Of a stretch of DNA of 39,662 nt, positions 23,765 through 32,106 are shown in pieces. The number at the start of each line of letters is the position of its first letter. Position 1 is the first letter of the stretch. The stretch is from Legionellales bacterium RIFCSPHIGHO2_12_FULL_37_14 (GTDB taxonomy: Bacteria; Pseudomonadota; Gammaproteobacteria; Legionellales; Legionellaceae), in contig MHBC01000002.1 of the NCBI GenBank assembly GCA_001804735.1, positions 1 to 39,662 of the forward strand. The letters run 5' to 3'. The translations under genes and the position numbers were made by a program. Below the pieces are notes generated by a model. The model did not search any database, was not told where the DNA came from, and saw nothing but the letters and a program-made list of their open reading frames with translations.

Positions 23765-25213
23765 ATGAGTGTTGATTTAGATGTGCGCCATATTAAAAAT
23801 TTTTTGGAAATTCCTTATGAACAACTAGAAAAGCTTAACCTTGAAGCAAAAGAAAGAGTCTTACAACATACTCCTTGTGAAGAACTGAAAGAATATTATA
23901 TTAAATATTTAAATAAAGAAGACAAGCTTAAAGCGGTTATCTTGTGTTTTTCAGATATCGAAGGGCGATTTCATATGCTTGATTATGACAAAAAGTTTTT
24001 GTTGAAAAATCATGATAATTTAACCTTCGATGGTTCTTCGGTAAGAGGATTTTCTCAAGTTGACTGCTCTGATCTGCGCCTTGAGCCTGATTGGGGATCA
24101 TTTCGGTGGTTGCCTTGTGATATCTTTGGGCCAGGTAAAGTTATTATCTTTGGATCTGTTAAAGATAAAAATAACGAGTCTTATATTTCTGATATGCGTT
24201 CTAAACTTAAGCTTTATACCCAAAAACTCTATAAAGACTTAGGCTACATTACTAACCTTGCTGTTGAAACAGAAGGATTTTTGCTTGATGGGCTTAATGC
24301 TGAGCAAAAATATGAAACCAGAAAAGGTTTTTCTATGGTTTCAGGCGGAGGATATTTTAATGCTTTGCCTAAAGACAGATTAAAACTTTTTATGGATGAT
24401 TTTGCTGAAGCCAAAAGGGCAATGGGGTTTGAAAATGAAAAAGATCATCCTGAAGTTGCACCTTCACAATTTGAGCTTAACTATAAATATACCCAAGCAG
24501 TAATTGCAGCTGATCAAGTACAACTATATAAATTATTAGCCCGCCAAATAGCTGCAAATGCTGGCATGACGGCGTGTTTTTTACCTAAACCTATTGTTGG
24601 AGTTAACGGTAGCGGAATGCATTGTAATATTTCTTTAGCATGCAAGGGGAAAAATATTTTTTATGATGCTAAAGGGGCTGATTCTATTTCCAAACTTGCC
24701 GCTGATTTTGTTGATAGAATTTTATTTAGTGCGAATGATTTAAGTTTAGTTCTGAATGCGAGTGTAAATTCCTATAGACGTTTAGATCCAAATTATGAAG
24801 CTCCTAATCAAATTAAGTCTTCTGCTAACGATAGAACCTCCATGGTAAGGATCCCTTTAGGCAATGAAAACTCAGCGCGCATTGAAATACGCTCTGTTGC
24901 GCCTGACGCTAACCCCTATATGGCTTTTTATTTACTCTTACGTACCGGTCTTGAAGGTCCTTTTGAACCACTTGACGTTCAAAAGCGCCCACGCACTAAG
25001 GTTTTACCAGGTAATATTCAAGACGCAATTAAACATTTTAAATCATCTGATTTAATGACGAGCTTTTTAGGAGAGGAGACTAAAGAAAAATATGTGGAGC
25101 GTAAAATAGCCTCAGCTAATAGATGTCCTAAGGAGTTAGGGACAATTATTAAAGCCGAAGAAGTATTGTTTCATCATGAAATCACTAATCAGTATTTGTG
25201 GTCTAGGTTTTAG
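23765..25213 (+). CDS. glnA: Glutamine synthetase family protein, divergent type I
   Basis: Expected to make glutamine from glutamate, ammonia and ATP. The 482-residue protein has the beta-grasp latch FDGSSVRGFSQVDCSDL, the metal-binding ETEGF (usual EPEFF, both Glu kept), HPEVAPSQFELNYKY (usual HHEVAPGQ), NGSGMHCNISL (second His replaced by Asn), SYRRLDPNYEAP with the flap Glu, NDRTSMVRIP, and RIEIRSVAPDANPYMAF. The usual adenylylation site NLYDLP is absent, so the GlnE switch seems not to apply. An AAGGAAAT ribosome site precedes the ATG. It is divergent from the transporter-trp run and ends four bases before the recG stop. The catalytic skeleton is intact, but it may be a glutamine synthetase-like ligase with another substrate. 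Confidence 0.8.
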   Translation: MSVDLDVRHIKNFLEIPYEQLEKLNLEAKERVLQHTPCEELKEYYIKYLNKEDKLKAVILCFSDIEGRFHMLDYDKKFLLKNHDNLTFDGSSVRGFSQVDCSDLRLEPDWGSFRWLPCDIFGPGKVIIFGSVKDKNNESYISDMRSKLKLYTQKLYKDLGYITNLAVETEGFLLDGLNAEQKYETRKGFSMVSGGGYFNALPKDRLKLFMDDFAEAKRAMGFENEKDHPEVAPSQFELNYKYTQAVIAADQVQLYKLLARQIAANAGMTACFLPKPIVGVNGSGMHCNISLACKGKNIFYDAKGADSISKLAADFVDRILFSANDLSLVLNASVNSYRRLDPNYEAPNQIKSSANDRTSMVRIPLGNENSARIEIRSVAPDANPYMAFYLLLRTGLEGPFEPLDVQKRPRTKVLPGNIQDAIKHFKSSDLMTSFLGEETKEKYVERKIASANRCPKELGTIIKAEEVLFHHEITNQYLWSRF

Positions 25214-25216
25214 GAT

Positions 25217-27283
25217 TCAACCATGCAAAAAATCGCTTCTGTCTTCTTGAAATAGCTGGCTTATTTGGATGGCTAATTGCTGATTAGTTTTAACTAACTC
25301 TCTTGCCACTTGCCTTGCTTCCCGCAAGATGGCTTGATCTCTATAAATATTTGCAATTTTATATACCCGATAACCTGCTTGTTTTGTACCTAAAACCTCG
25401 CCACTGCCTCTTAGTTTTAGATCCATTTCAGCAATTTTAAAGCCATCATTGGAGTTTCTTAAGATTTTTAACCGTTCAACACCTGCGTTAGATAAGGGAT
25501 GCTGGTAAAGCAAGATACAATATGAATCTTTACTCCCGCGTCCAACCCGCCCACGTAATTGATGAAGTTGGGATAATCCTAAGCGTTCGGCGTTTTCAAT
25601 AATCATTAAACTTGCATTAGGGACATCAACCCCAACCTCAATAACCGTCGTTGCAACAAGGAGATCAAGCTCTTTATTTTTAAATGAAGTTAATATTTGC
25701 TCTTTGGCCTCAGCTTTTATTCTTCCATGCACAAGACCGACTTTAAAGGGCTCTAAAGCACCCTGTAAAATTTGCGCTGTATCGATTGCAGCTTCACACT
25801 GTAATTTCTCCGACTCTTCTACTAAAGTACACACCCAATAGGCTTGGCGGCCCTCCTTTATGGCAGATTTTAGTCTGGTAAATACATCTTCTCTTTTTGC
25901 TCCTGACATAACAGCTGTTATGACAGGCGTACGGCAAGGAGGCAGTTCATCAATTATAGAAATATCTATATGTGCCCATTGTGTCATGCGCAAAGTTCGA
26001 GGAATTGGGGTTGCTGTCATTAATAATTGATGTGGTGCTTTATCTTTACCTTTTCCTTCTAATAAAAGCCGTTGCATAACCCCAAAACGATGTTGCTCAT
26101 CTATAACAATTAAGCCAAGCTTATTAAAATTCACCCCTTCTTGAAATAAAGCATGTGTACCTATTAGAATGTGGCAGCTTCCTTGTTTTAGCTCTGCTAA
26201 AATTTCTTTTTTATTTTTAGCGCTACATTTACCATTTAAATGCTGAATATTAATAGATAAATCTTTAAACCAATGTTTAAAATTATTGGCATGCTGCTCG
26301 CTAAGTAAATCAGTAGGAGCCATTAATGCTGCTTGATACCCGCTGCTTACAACTTGTAATATTGCTAAAGCCGCTACTAAGGTTTTCCCAGATCCAACAT
26401 CTCCTTGGACTAATCTCAGCATAGGCTTAGATTTTGTTAAATCAACTGCTATTTCTTGCGCTACGCGCTTTTGCGCGGCAGTTGAGTCAAAGGGTAGATT
26501 TTTTAAAAATGTTAATTCTAAATCCTTATTGCCAAGACAAGCAAAAGATCGCTTTTCTCCTCTTTTTTTGCGCGCCAAAGCCATACTAAGCTGCTCAGCT
26601 AAAAACTCTTCGAAAATAAGCCGGCGTATAGCAGGATGAGATGCATCTTCTAAATGCGCTAGATGCGTTTCAGGTGGAGGGTTATGTAAGTAGCGGATTG
26701 CGGTATGAAAAGGGTAAAAATTATGTTGTTTTAATTGCGCATCATCAAGCCACTCAAGAGCATGCAGCGCCTCTTCACATTGAATAAATGCTTGGTTTAC
26801 TAACTTACGTAATTTAGTCTGGCTAAGTCCTTGGGTTACCCGATAAATAGGAGTAAATGCTTCTTCCATACTTAAATCAGTTCCTGTGGGCGCAAGCTGG
26901 TATTCAGGATGAATCATCTCCTTTAATGGGTATAACTTCCTAACCTCACCAAATACTTGCATAATTTGCCCTACTTTAAAGGACTCAATTTGATTTTTAT
27001 AAAAATGAAAGAATCTAATCTTAAGCTCTGCATTGCTGTCTTTAATGGTACATTCAAGAATAGATCTTCTCCCTGTTTTTACTGTAACCTTGACTATTTC
27101 ACCTACGACAACCGCCCAATCTTGTAAGCGTAAATCGCGAATTGGCGTTATTCGAGTTCTATCTTGATAGCGGAAAGGTAAATGAAAAAGTAAGTCTTGA
27201 AGAGTGATAACTCCACACTTTGCAAGTAATTTACTAAGTTTTGGCCCTACTTGAGATAAAACGTGACATGGTTGTAACAGCAC
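25217..27283 (-). CDS. recG: ATP-dependent DNA helicase RecG
   Basis: Remodels stalled replication forks and branch-migrates Holliday junctions. The 688-residue protein has an N-terminal wedge/OB region (LLFHLPFRYQDRTRI, VVVGEIVKVTVKTGRRSIL). The SF2 helicase motifs follow: Walker A GDVGSGKTLVAALA, MAPTDLLSEQHA, DEQHRFG, TATPIPRTL, ATTVIEVGVDVPNA and QLRGRVGRG. The motif set and length are normal. The start is GTG 27283; the N-terminus aligns with family members (VLSQVGPKLSKLLAKCGV). It is convergent with glutamine synthetase and divergent from the PerM-like gene, so it is probably a single-gene unit. Confidence 0.96.
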   Translation of the reverse strand: MLLQPCHVLSQVGPKLSKLLAKCGVITLQDLLFHLPFRYQDRTRITPIRDLRLQDWAVVVGEIVKVTVKTGRRSILECTIKDSNAELKIRFFHFYKNQIESFKVGQIMQVFGEVRKLYPLKEMIHPEYQLAPTGTDLSMEEAFTPIYRVTQGLSQTKLRKLVNQAFIQCEEALHALEWLDDAQLKQHNFYPFHTAIRYLHNPPPETHLAHLEDASHPAIRRLIFEEFLAEQLSMALARKKRGEKRSFACLGNKDLELTFLKNLPFDSTAAQKRVAQEIAVDLTKSKPMLRLVQGDVGSGKTLVAALAILQVVSSGYQAALMAPTDLLSEQHANNFKHWFKDLSINIQHLNGKCSAKNKKEILAELKQGSCHILIGTHALFQEGVNFNKLGLIVIDEQHRFGVMQRLLLEGKGKDKAPHQLLMTATPIPRTLRMTQWAHIDISIIDELPPCRTPVITAVMSGAKREDVFTRLKSAIKEGRQAYWVCTLVEESEKLQCEAAIDTAQILQGALEPFKVGLVHGRIKAEAKEQILTSFKNKELDLLVATTVIEVGVDVPNASLMIIENAERLGLSQLHQLRGRVGRGSKDSYCILLYQHPLSNAGVERLKILRNSNDGFKIAEMDLKLRGSGEVLGTKQAGYRVYKIANIYRDQAILREARQVARELVKTNQQLAIQISQLFQEDRSDFLHG

Positions 27284-27333
27284 GGTAATCTTAGCTAAAA
27301 TTTAAAGCTATATCTTAAAAGGAAACCTTTACT

Positions 27334-28386
27334 GTGCCAAGAATAATTCCTATTGCAGCAGGGTTTATTATCGTATATCTATTCGGCCTTGTGCTTATAG
27401 CTGGGCGTAGCTTATTAATTCCTATAGTTATTGCTTTACTAATTTGGCATTTTTTAAATGCTATTAACCTTGCCATTAGCAAAACCCCCAAAATTGGGAA
27501 GAAAATTCCCGCATATTTGCGTTTTATCTGCACTTTTTTGATAGTTGGTTTATTAATGAACATTTTATTTAGAATAATTTCTGAAAATGTTACTGATGTA
27601 ATTAATGCTTCCGCGCGTTATCAAGCTAACATTCAATCTATTATAAATAAGCTTGACAGTACTTTACATATTAAAACAAACATCCAACTTGATTATCTCT
27701 TTAACGATTTTGCCATTCAGCCAATTTTGCTTAATATTTATGATGTATTCACATCTATTACGAGTTCAGCTGTATTAATTGGTTTATATGTGGTCTTCTT
27801 ATTCGTTGAACAACACTTTTTTTCTGCCAAAATGCTGGCGTTATTCCCCCAAACCAAGCATCGTAAAATATTGCAAAACATTCTTCTGCATATGATTCAT
27901 GATACGCAAACTTATCTAGGCCTTAAAACCTTTCTAAGCTTAATAACAGCGTTTTTAAGTTGGATTATTATGCGTTTTGTCGGGCTTGATTTTGCCGCTT
28001 TTTGGGCTTTATTAATTTTCTTTCTCAACTATATTCCCAACATTGGCGCTATTATTGCAACCTTATTCCCTTCAGTACTTGCTATAATTCAATTTCAAGC
28101 ATGGTTACCTTGCTTAATTATAAGTTGCGGCATTGTCAGCATCCAATTTATTCTTGGTAACTTTGTTGAACCACGCGTTCTTGGGCAATCACTAAACCTA
28201 AGTCCTCTTGTCATCTTAGTTGCTTTGGCCTTTTGGGGAGCTGTATGGGGAGTGTTAGGGATGTTTTTATCAGTGCCCATAACCGTAATTATGATGATCA
28301 TCTTTGCGCATTTTGATAGCACAAGGCCAATTTCTGTGCTACTTTCACAAAATGGTTGCATTCAAAAAACTTATGCAAAATTGTAA
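27334..28386 (+). CDS. AI-2E/PerM-family membrane transporter
   Basis: A 350-residue integral membrane protein with about eight hydrophobic helices, including IIPIAAGFIIVYLFGLVLIA and a pair near residues 195-250. The hallmark C-terminal motif FFLNYIPNIGAIIATLFP is the AI-2E/PerM signature (usual F-x-x-x-x-x-P-x-x-G). FVEPRVLGQSLNLSPLVILVAL is the other conserved block. Family members include E. coli TqsA (autoinducer-2 export), YdiK and PerM, and Na+/H+ antiporters in some bacteria, so the substrate is open. The start is GTG 27334 with an AAAGGA ribosome site. It is divergent from recG with 50 bases between. Confidence 0.88.
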   Translation: MPRIIPIAAGFIIVYLFGLVLIAGRSLLIPIVIALLIWHFLNAINLAISKTPKIGKKIPAYLRFICTFLIVGLLMNILFRIISENVTDVINASARYQANIQSIINKLDSTLHIKTNIQLDYLFNDFAIQPILLNIYDVFTSITSSAVLIGLYVVFLFVEQHFFSAKMLALFPQTKHRKILQNILLHMIHDTQTYLGLKTFLSLITAFLSWIIMRFVGLDFAAFWALLIFFLNYIPNIGAIIATLFPSVLAIIQFQAWLPCLIISCGIVSIQFILGNFVEPRVLGQSLNLSPLVILVALAFWGAVWGVLGMFLSVPITVIMMIIFAHFDSTRPISVLLSQNGCIQKTYAKL

Positions 28387-28394
28387 CATCATGA

Positions 28395-28429
28395 TTGGCA
28401 TTCAATGAATTTTGGAATATAGTTCCAAA
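28395..28429 (+). promoter_or_regulatory. Promoter with palindrome over the -10, upstream of the small secreted protein
   Basis: TTGGCA (28395-28400) and TATAGT (28418-28423) are 17 bases apart. Arms TTTGGAA (28411-28417) and TTCCAAA (28423-28429) flank the -10, which looks like a repressor site. The gene's ATG is at 28462. Confidence 0.6.
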
Positions 28430-28461
28430 GTAAAAAAACAATAACCACAATGGAGAATACA

Positions 28462-28725
28462 ATGAAAAAAGTAATTGCAATACTTGCTCTAGGCGCGCTA
28501 GCAGCTAACCTAGCCTATGCTGATGACAACGCCCAAGCGCCTCAAAGCGGCACTAATATGAACGCTCCCTCTCAGCCAGCAGATCCTGCAACAACCAAAA
28601 ATGCCACTCAACAAAACGGCACAAGCACAACAGACAGCAATAATACAACTGATACTACTATGCCTGCCGATGGCAGTAGTAATTCTGGTTCAACAGATAG
28701 CAGCACAACAAATTCAGATCAATAA
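28462..28725 (+). CDS. Small secreted Ser/Thr/Asn-rich protein
   Basis: An 87-residue protein beginning MKKVIAILALGALAANLAYA, a textbook signal peptide with cleavage after AYA. The mature part of about 67 residues is almost only Thr, Ser, Asn, Gln, Asp, Ala, Pro and Gly (for example TSTTDSNNTTDTTMPADGSS), so it is acidic, uncharged on the basic side, and probably disordered. There are no Cys residues. An in-frame ATG exists at 28450, but ATG 28462 has a GGAG ribosome site eight bases upstream and gives the natural signal start. It has its own promoter with a palindrome. No family is recognised; a periplasmic or surface-exposed spacer protein is possible. Confidence 0.75.
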   Translation: MKKVIAILALGALAANLAYADDNAQAPQSGTNMNAPSQPADPATTKNATQQNGTSTTDSNNTTDTTMPADGSSNSGSTDSSTTNSDQ

Positions 28726-28731
28726 ATAGTT

Positions 28732-28866
28732 TGTTGGGCCAAGGCCCAACCTACCATATAAATGTTGGTTGGACCTTGGGCAAATTCACGATATTAATGT
28801 TGCTTGGGACGTGGTTCAATTTACGACGTTAATGTAGGTTGGGCCTTGACCCAACAAAATATTAAT
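28732..28866. repeat. GTTGGGCC repeat copy followed by three 35-bp degenerate tandem units
   Basis: 28732-28754 is identical to the right arm of the repeat at 22565-22587. From 28762 three units of about 35 bases follow (28762-28796, 28797-28831, 28832-28866). Each starts ATGTTGG/ATGTAGG, continues TTGGGCCTTG or a variant, and ends near TTAATGT/ATTA. The third unit contains an almost exact copy of the arm (28834-28856, one mismatch). It lies between the small secreted protein and rpoD. Confidence 0.75.
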
Positions 28867-28884
28867 CAAAGAATATAATTATCT

Positions 28885-28913
28885 CTGTCTTAAAAGTTAA
28901 AATATAGTATAAT
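28885..28913 (+). promoter_or_regulatory. Likely rpoD promoter
   Basis: A consensus -10 TATAAT (28908-28913) lies 40 bases before the rpoD ATG. The hexamer 17 bases upstream (CTGTCT) is a weak -35. Confidence 0.45.
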
Positions 28914-28952
28914 ACACAGTTTTTACTTTTCTCTGTACAGAAGCATAGACTT

Positions 28953-30878
28953 ATGAAGACAATTTCTAAAAAACGCGAAACACCTGCTGATAATGATCCA
29001 AACTCTACTCCCGTGCAGGAAAATGATGAGCAACGCTATCAAATAACTAGCTTAATTAGTCTAGGAAAAGAGCAAAACTACCTTACTCATGCCCAAATAA
29101 ATGACATGCTGCCAAATATTGTTGATACAGAACACTTTGATGTCATCATAAGCATGTTAGAGAGCATGAATATTAAAGTTTTTGAAGTCCCTCCTAGTGA
29201 AGATGAGCTTGCCCTCCTCGGCAACACCGAAGAAATGCCAGAAGACGTAGAAGAAGCAGCATCTGTCCTTGCTTCAGTTGATAAAGAAACCGGAAGAACT
29301 ACCGATCCTGTCAGAATGTATATGCGTGAAATGGGCACGGTTGAGCTTTTAACCCGCGAAGGCGAAATTCGCATCTCCAAGCGTATCGAAGCTGGTATAC
29401 GCCAAGTCCTCGAATCATTAGCCCATATTCCAGAATCTTCTTTAATTTTACTTAACGATTACCAGCGCGTGTTAACTGAAGAAATTCGTTTAAGTGATAT
29501 TATTAATGGCTTCGCCGATCAAGACTCTGAAGAAGCCCCACCATCGCAAATTGGCTCCTTACTCGAAGATGAAAACCTTGCAGAAGAAGTTGATTCATTA
29601 ATTAATGAAAGCGACGACGATGATGATACCCCTATTGCTGCTGAAGAAACTGGCCCTAGTATTGAAGTTGCTCAAGCTTACTTTGATAAAATCCAAGATG
29701 CCTATAATTACTCTATAACGCTTATTCAAGAAAGCGGCCGTGAGCACGCTAATACCAAAGCAGCCTTTCAACAATTAGCCGATACTTTTCTAGCACTTAA
29801 ACTAACATCACGCCAAGTTGATAAATTAACTGGACATTTTCGTCAATTAAGAAAAAAAGTTCGTGAATATGAACGTGAAATAATGTCCTTATGTATTGAA
29901 AAAGCACAAATGCCGCGTAAAATATTTATTGACACCTTTCCAGGACATGAAACAGATCTTAATTGGCTACCAAATTTACAAAAAAACCATGCAAAAAAAA
30001 TTGATAGCATAAAACTAGAGCCATACACTGACGCTATTAAACGCGTGCAAAATAAATTTGCTAATTTCGAAGCTGAGACCGGCCTTTCAATAACCGAAAT
30101 TAAAGAAATTAACCGTAAAATGTCAATTGGTGAAGCCAAAGCAAGGCGCGCGAAAAAGGAAATGATCGAAGCTAACTTAAGGCTTGTTATCTCTATTGCT
30201 AAAAAATACACAAACAGAGGGCTCCAATTTTTAGATTTAATTCAAGAAGGCAACATTGGCCTTATGAAAGCTGTTGATAAGTTTGAATATAGACGCGGTT
30301 ATAAGTTTTCTACCTACGCAACTTGGTGGATAAGGCAAGCTATAACAAGATCTATAGCCGATCAAGCGCGTACTATCCGTATACCTGTCCACATGATTGA
30401 AACTATCAACAAATTAAACCGTATTTCAAGGCAGTTTCTCCAAGAAAATGGCCGCGAACCTTCACCTGAAGAACTAGCCACCATGATGGATCTTAGTGAA
30501 GATAAAATTCGCAAAGTATTAAAGATAGCAAAAGAACCAATCTCTATGGAAACTCCAGTAGGAGATGACGATGATTCACATTTAGGTGACTTTATCGAAG
30601 ATATTAGTATGGAGTCACCTGTTGAGCTTGCTACTGCTGCAAGTTTACGCGAAGCTACCTTAGAAGTTTTATCTACCTTAACTCCTCGCGAAGCTAAAGT
30701 ACTAAGAATGCGTTTTGGTATTGAAATGAATACCGATCACACTCTTGAAGAAGTTGGCAAACAGTTTGATGTCACAAGGGAAAGAATAAGGCAAATTGAA
30801 GCCAAAGCTTTACGCAAATTAAGACATCCATCACGATCGGAAAAACTGCGTAGTTTTCTGGAAAATGAAGAGGATTAA
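28953..30878 (+). CDS. rpoD: RNA polymerase primary sigma factor (sigma-70)
   Basis: Directs RNA polymerase to housekeeping promoters. The 641-residue protein has region 1.1 ([20 protein letters not shown]), region 1.2 ([21 protein letters not shown]) and a long non-conserved insert typical of proteobacterial RpoD (about 150-380, very acidic around [12 protein letters not shown]). Region 2 is [20 protein letters not shown] through [20 protein letters not shown], with the -10-reading residues. Region 3 follows, then region 4 with the [23 protein letters not shown]. The insert is characteristic of gammaproteobacteria and relatives. Usual neighbours dnaG and rpsU are not here. Its last 14 bases overlap a PAP2-like gene. 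Confidence 0.97.
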   Translation: MKTISKKRETPADNDPNSTPVQENDEQRYQITSLISLGKEQNYLTHAQINDMLPNIVDTEHFDVIISMLESMNIKVFEVPPSEDELALLGNTEEMPEDVEEAASVLASVDKETGRTTDPVRMYMREMGTVELLTREGEIRISKRIEAGIRQVLESLAHIPESSLILLNDYQRVLTEEIRLSDIINGFADQDSEEAPPSQIGSLLEDENLAEEVDSLINESDDDDDTPIAAEETGPSIEVAQAYFDKIQDAYNYSITLIQESGREHANTKAAFQQLADTFLALKLTSRQVDKLTGHFRQLRKKVREYEREIMSLCIEKAQMPRKIFIDTFPGHETDLNWLPNLQKNHAKKIDSIKLEPYTDAIKRVQNKFANFEAETGLSITEIKEINRKMSIGEAKARRAKKEMIEANLRLVISIAKKYTNRGLQFLDLIQEGNIGLMKAVDKFEYRRGYKFSTYATWWIRQAITRSIADQARTIRIPVHMIETINKLNRISRQFLQENGREPSPEELATMMDLSEDKIRKVLKIAKEPISMETPVGDDDDSHLGDFIEDISMESPVELATAASLREATLEVLSTLTPREAKVLRMRFGIEMNTDHTLEEVGKQFDVTRERIRQIEAKALRKLRHPSRSEKLRSFLENEED

Positions 30879-31413
30879 ACTCTACTTATTAATTTTTTTA
30901 ATAAGTAACTTTGCGCATGCCGGATTAACCCAGTTTGGTAATGTAATGCAAATAGTAAACCCAACTATAGCGGGGCTTACTTCTACCCAAGAAAAAGGTA
31001 TGGGTCATTTTCTAATTGTTTTTGCGCAAGTTGAAATTCTTACTCAAGCAATGAAATTTATTGGCGAACAAACAACCTGGCAAGCTTCACAAAGACCTTG
31101 TTGTTTAAGTAATTATGGTGGCATGCCCTCAGGACATACGGCTGCCGCCTGGTCAGGGGCTTCTTATGTACGCTTATTCTCACCTAAATACCCTTATCTA
31201 ATTGTCCCTCTTTATGCAACTAGTGTCGCAACTGCCTATAGTAGGGTGCAAAACAAGCAGCATTCAAGCGCACAAGTTATAACAGCAGCTGCTCTTACAG
31301 AAATACTAACCGTCATCAACAGCTCTCTTAACTGGAGCAAAAACTATCAAGCGCAGTTTTCACTTGCCTATACTGATACTAGCAAAGACATAAAGTTTGC
31401 AATTAAATTTTAA
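30865..31413 (+). CDS. PAP2-like phosphatase-family protein with altered motifs
   Basis: A 182-residue exported protein. Residues 1-19 ([19 protein letters not shown]) are a signal peptide. The PAP2 core motifs are recognisable: RP at 77-78, PSGHT at 88-92 with the catalytic His, and SRVQNKQH at 126-133 with the second His. Two usual residues are changed: the motif 1 Lys (K-X6-RP) is Thr70, and the motif 3 Asp (SR-X5-H-X3-D) is Gln137. The C-terminal [20 protein letters not shown] alternates like an outer-membrane beta strand and ends in Phe. PAP2 enzymes dephosphorylate lipid phosphates or lipid A. Activity is uncertain here. The ATG overlaps rpoD by 14 bases, so it may be translated from the rpoD transcript. 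Confidence 0.75.
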   Translation: MKRIKLYLLIFLISNFAHAGLTQFGNVMQIVNPTIAGLTSTQEKGMGHFLIVFAQVEILTQAMKFIGEQTTWQASQRPCCLSNYGGMPSGHTAAAWSGASYVRLFSPKYPYLIVPLYATSVATAYSRVQNKQHSSAQVITAAALTEILTVINSSLNWSKNYQAQFSLAYTDTSKDIKFAIKF

Positions 31414-31509
31414 CAATGGCGAAAATATGGGCTAGCCAGGTCCTATGCATAGCATCTCTTGTTAAAGTACTTTAATATCTAATTCATCTTAAAAGCTTTG
31501 GATGTTTTT

Positions 31510-32106
31510 GTGCAATCTCTTATCTTAGCTACTACAAATCAAGGTAAAATTAATGAATTAACTGCCTTGCTTAAACCAATTACTTGTATTCCCCAGCAAG
31601 CTTTAAACATAAAAGAGATAGAAGAATCAGGGTTAACTTTTGTGGAAAATGCTTTACTTAAAGCGCGGCATGCAAGCAAAATTGGTAAACTTCCTGCCTT
31701 AGCTGATGACTCAGGTTTAGTGGTTGCTGCATTAAATGGTGAGCCCGGCATTTATTCTGCGCGCTTTGCAGCAATTAATGGATCAAAATTATCTAATATG
31801 GATTACCTCTTAAAACGCCTTACAAAAACTAAACCTGCTGACCGCACTGCCTATTTTTATTGTGCACTAGCCCTTGTACAACATGAGTCAGATCCCATGC
31901 CTTTAGTTATTACAGCTAAGTGGTGTGGTATAATTACCCAAGAAAAACAAGGCAATCTGGGCTTTGGTTATGATCCTATTTTTTATTTACCTTCTTTAGG
32001 TTTAACTGCGGCACAATTATCATTAAATAAAAAAAATACTTTAAGCCACCGGGGCCAAGCTTTACAAATACTAATTGCATCTCTTAAAGATTATGGACAA
32101 AAATAA
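31510..32106 (+). CDS. rdgB: XTP/dITP pyrophosphatase (RdgB/HAM1)
   Basis: Hydrolyses dITP, XTP and related deaminated purine nucleotides, preventing their incorporation into DNA and RNA. The 198-residue protein opens with SLILATTNQGKINELTALL (the T-x-N-x-G-K motif). It has the metal and substrate blocks ALADDSGLVV, LNGEPGIYSARFA and LGFGYDPIFYLP, and ends with SHRGQALQ. The frame is open to TTG 31498, but GTG 31510 has a GGA about eight bases upstream and gives the usual family start. It overlaps the downstream TPR-methyltransferase gene by 14 bases. In E. coli the equivalent gene (yggV) neighbours hemW; that gene is not here. Confidence 0.94.
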   Translation: MQSLILATTNQGKINELTALLKPITCIPQQALNIKEIEESGLTFVENALLKARHASKIGKLPALADDSGLVVAALNGEPGIYSARFAAINGSKLSNMDYLLKRLTKTKPADRTAYFYCALALVQHESDPMPLVITAKWCGIITQEKQGNLGFGYDPIFYLPSLGLTAAQLSLNKKNTLSHRGQALQILIASLKDYGQK

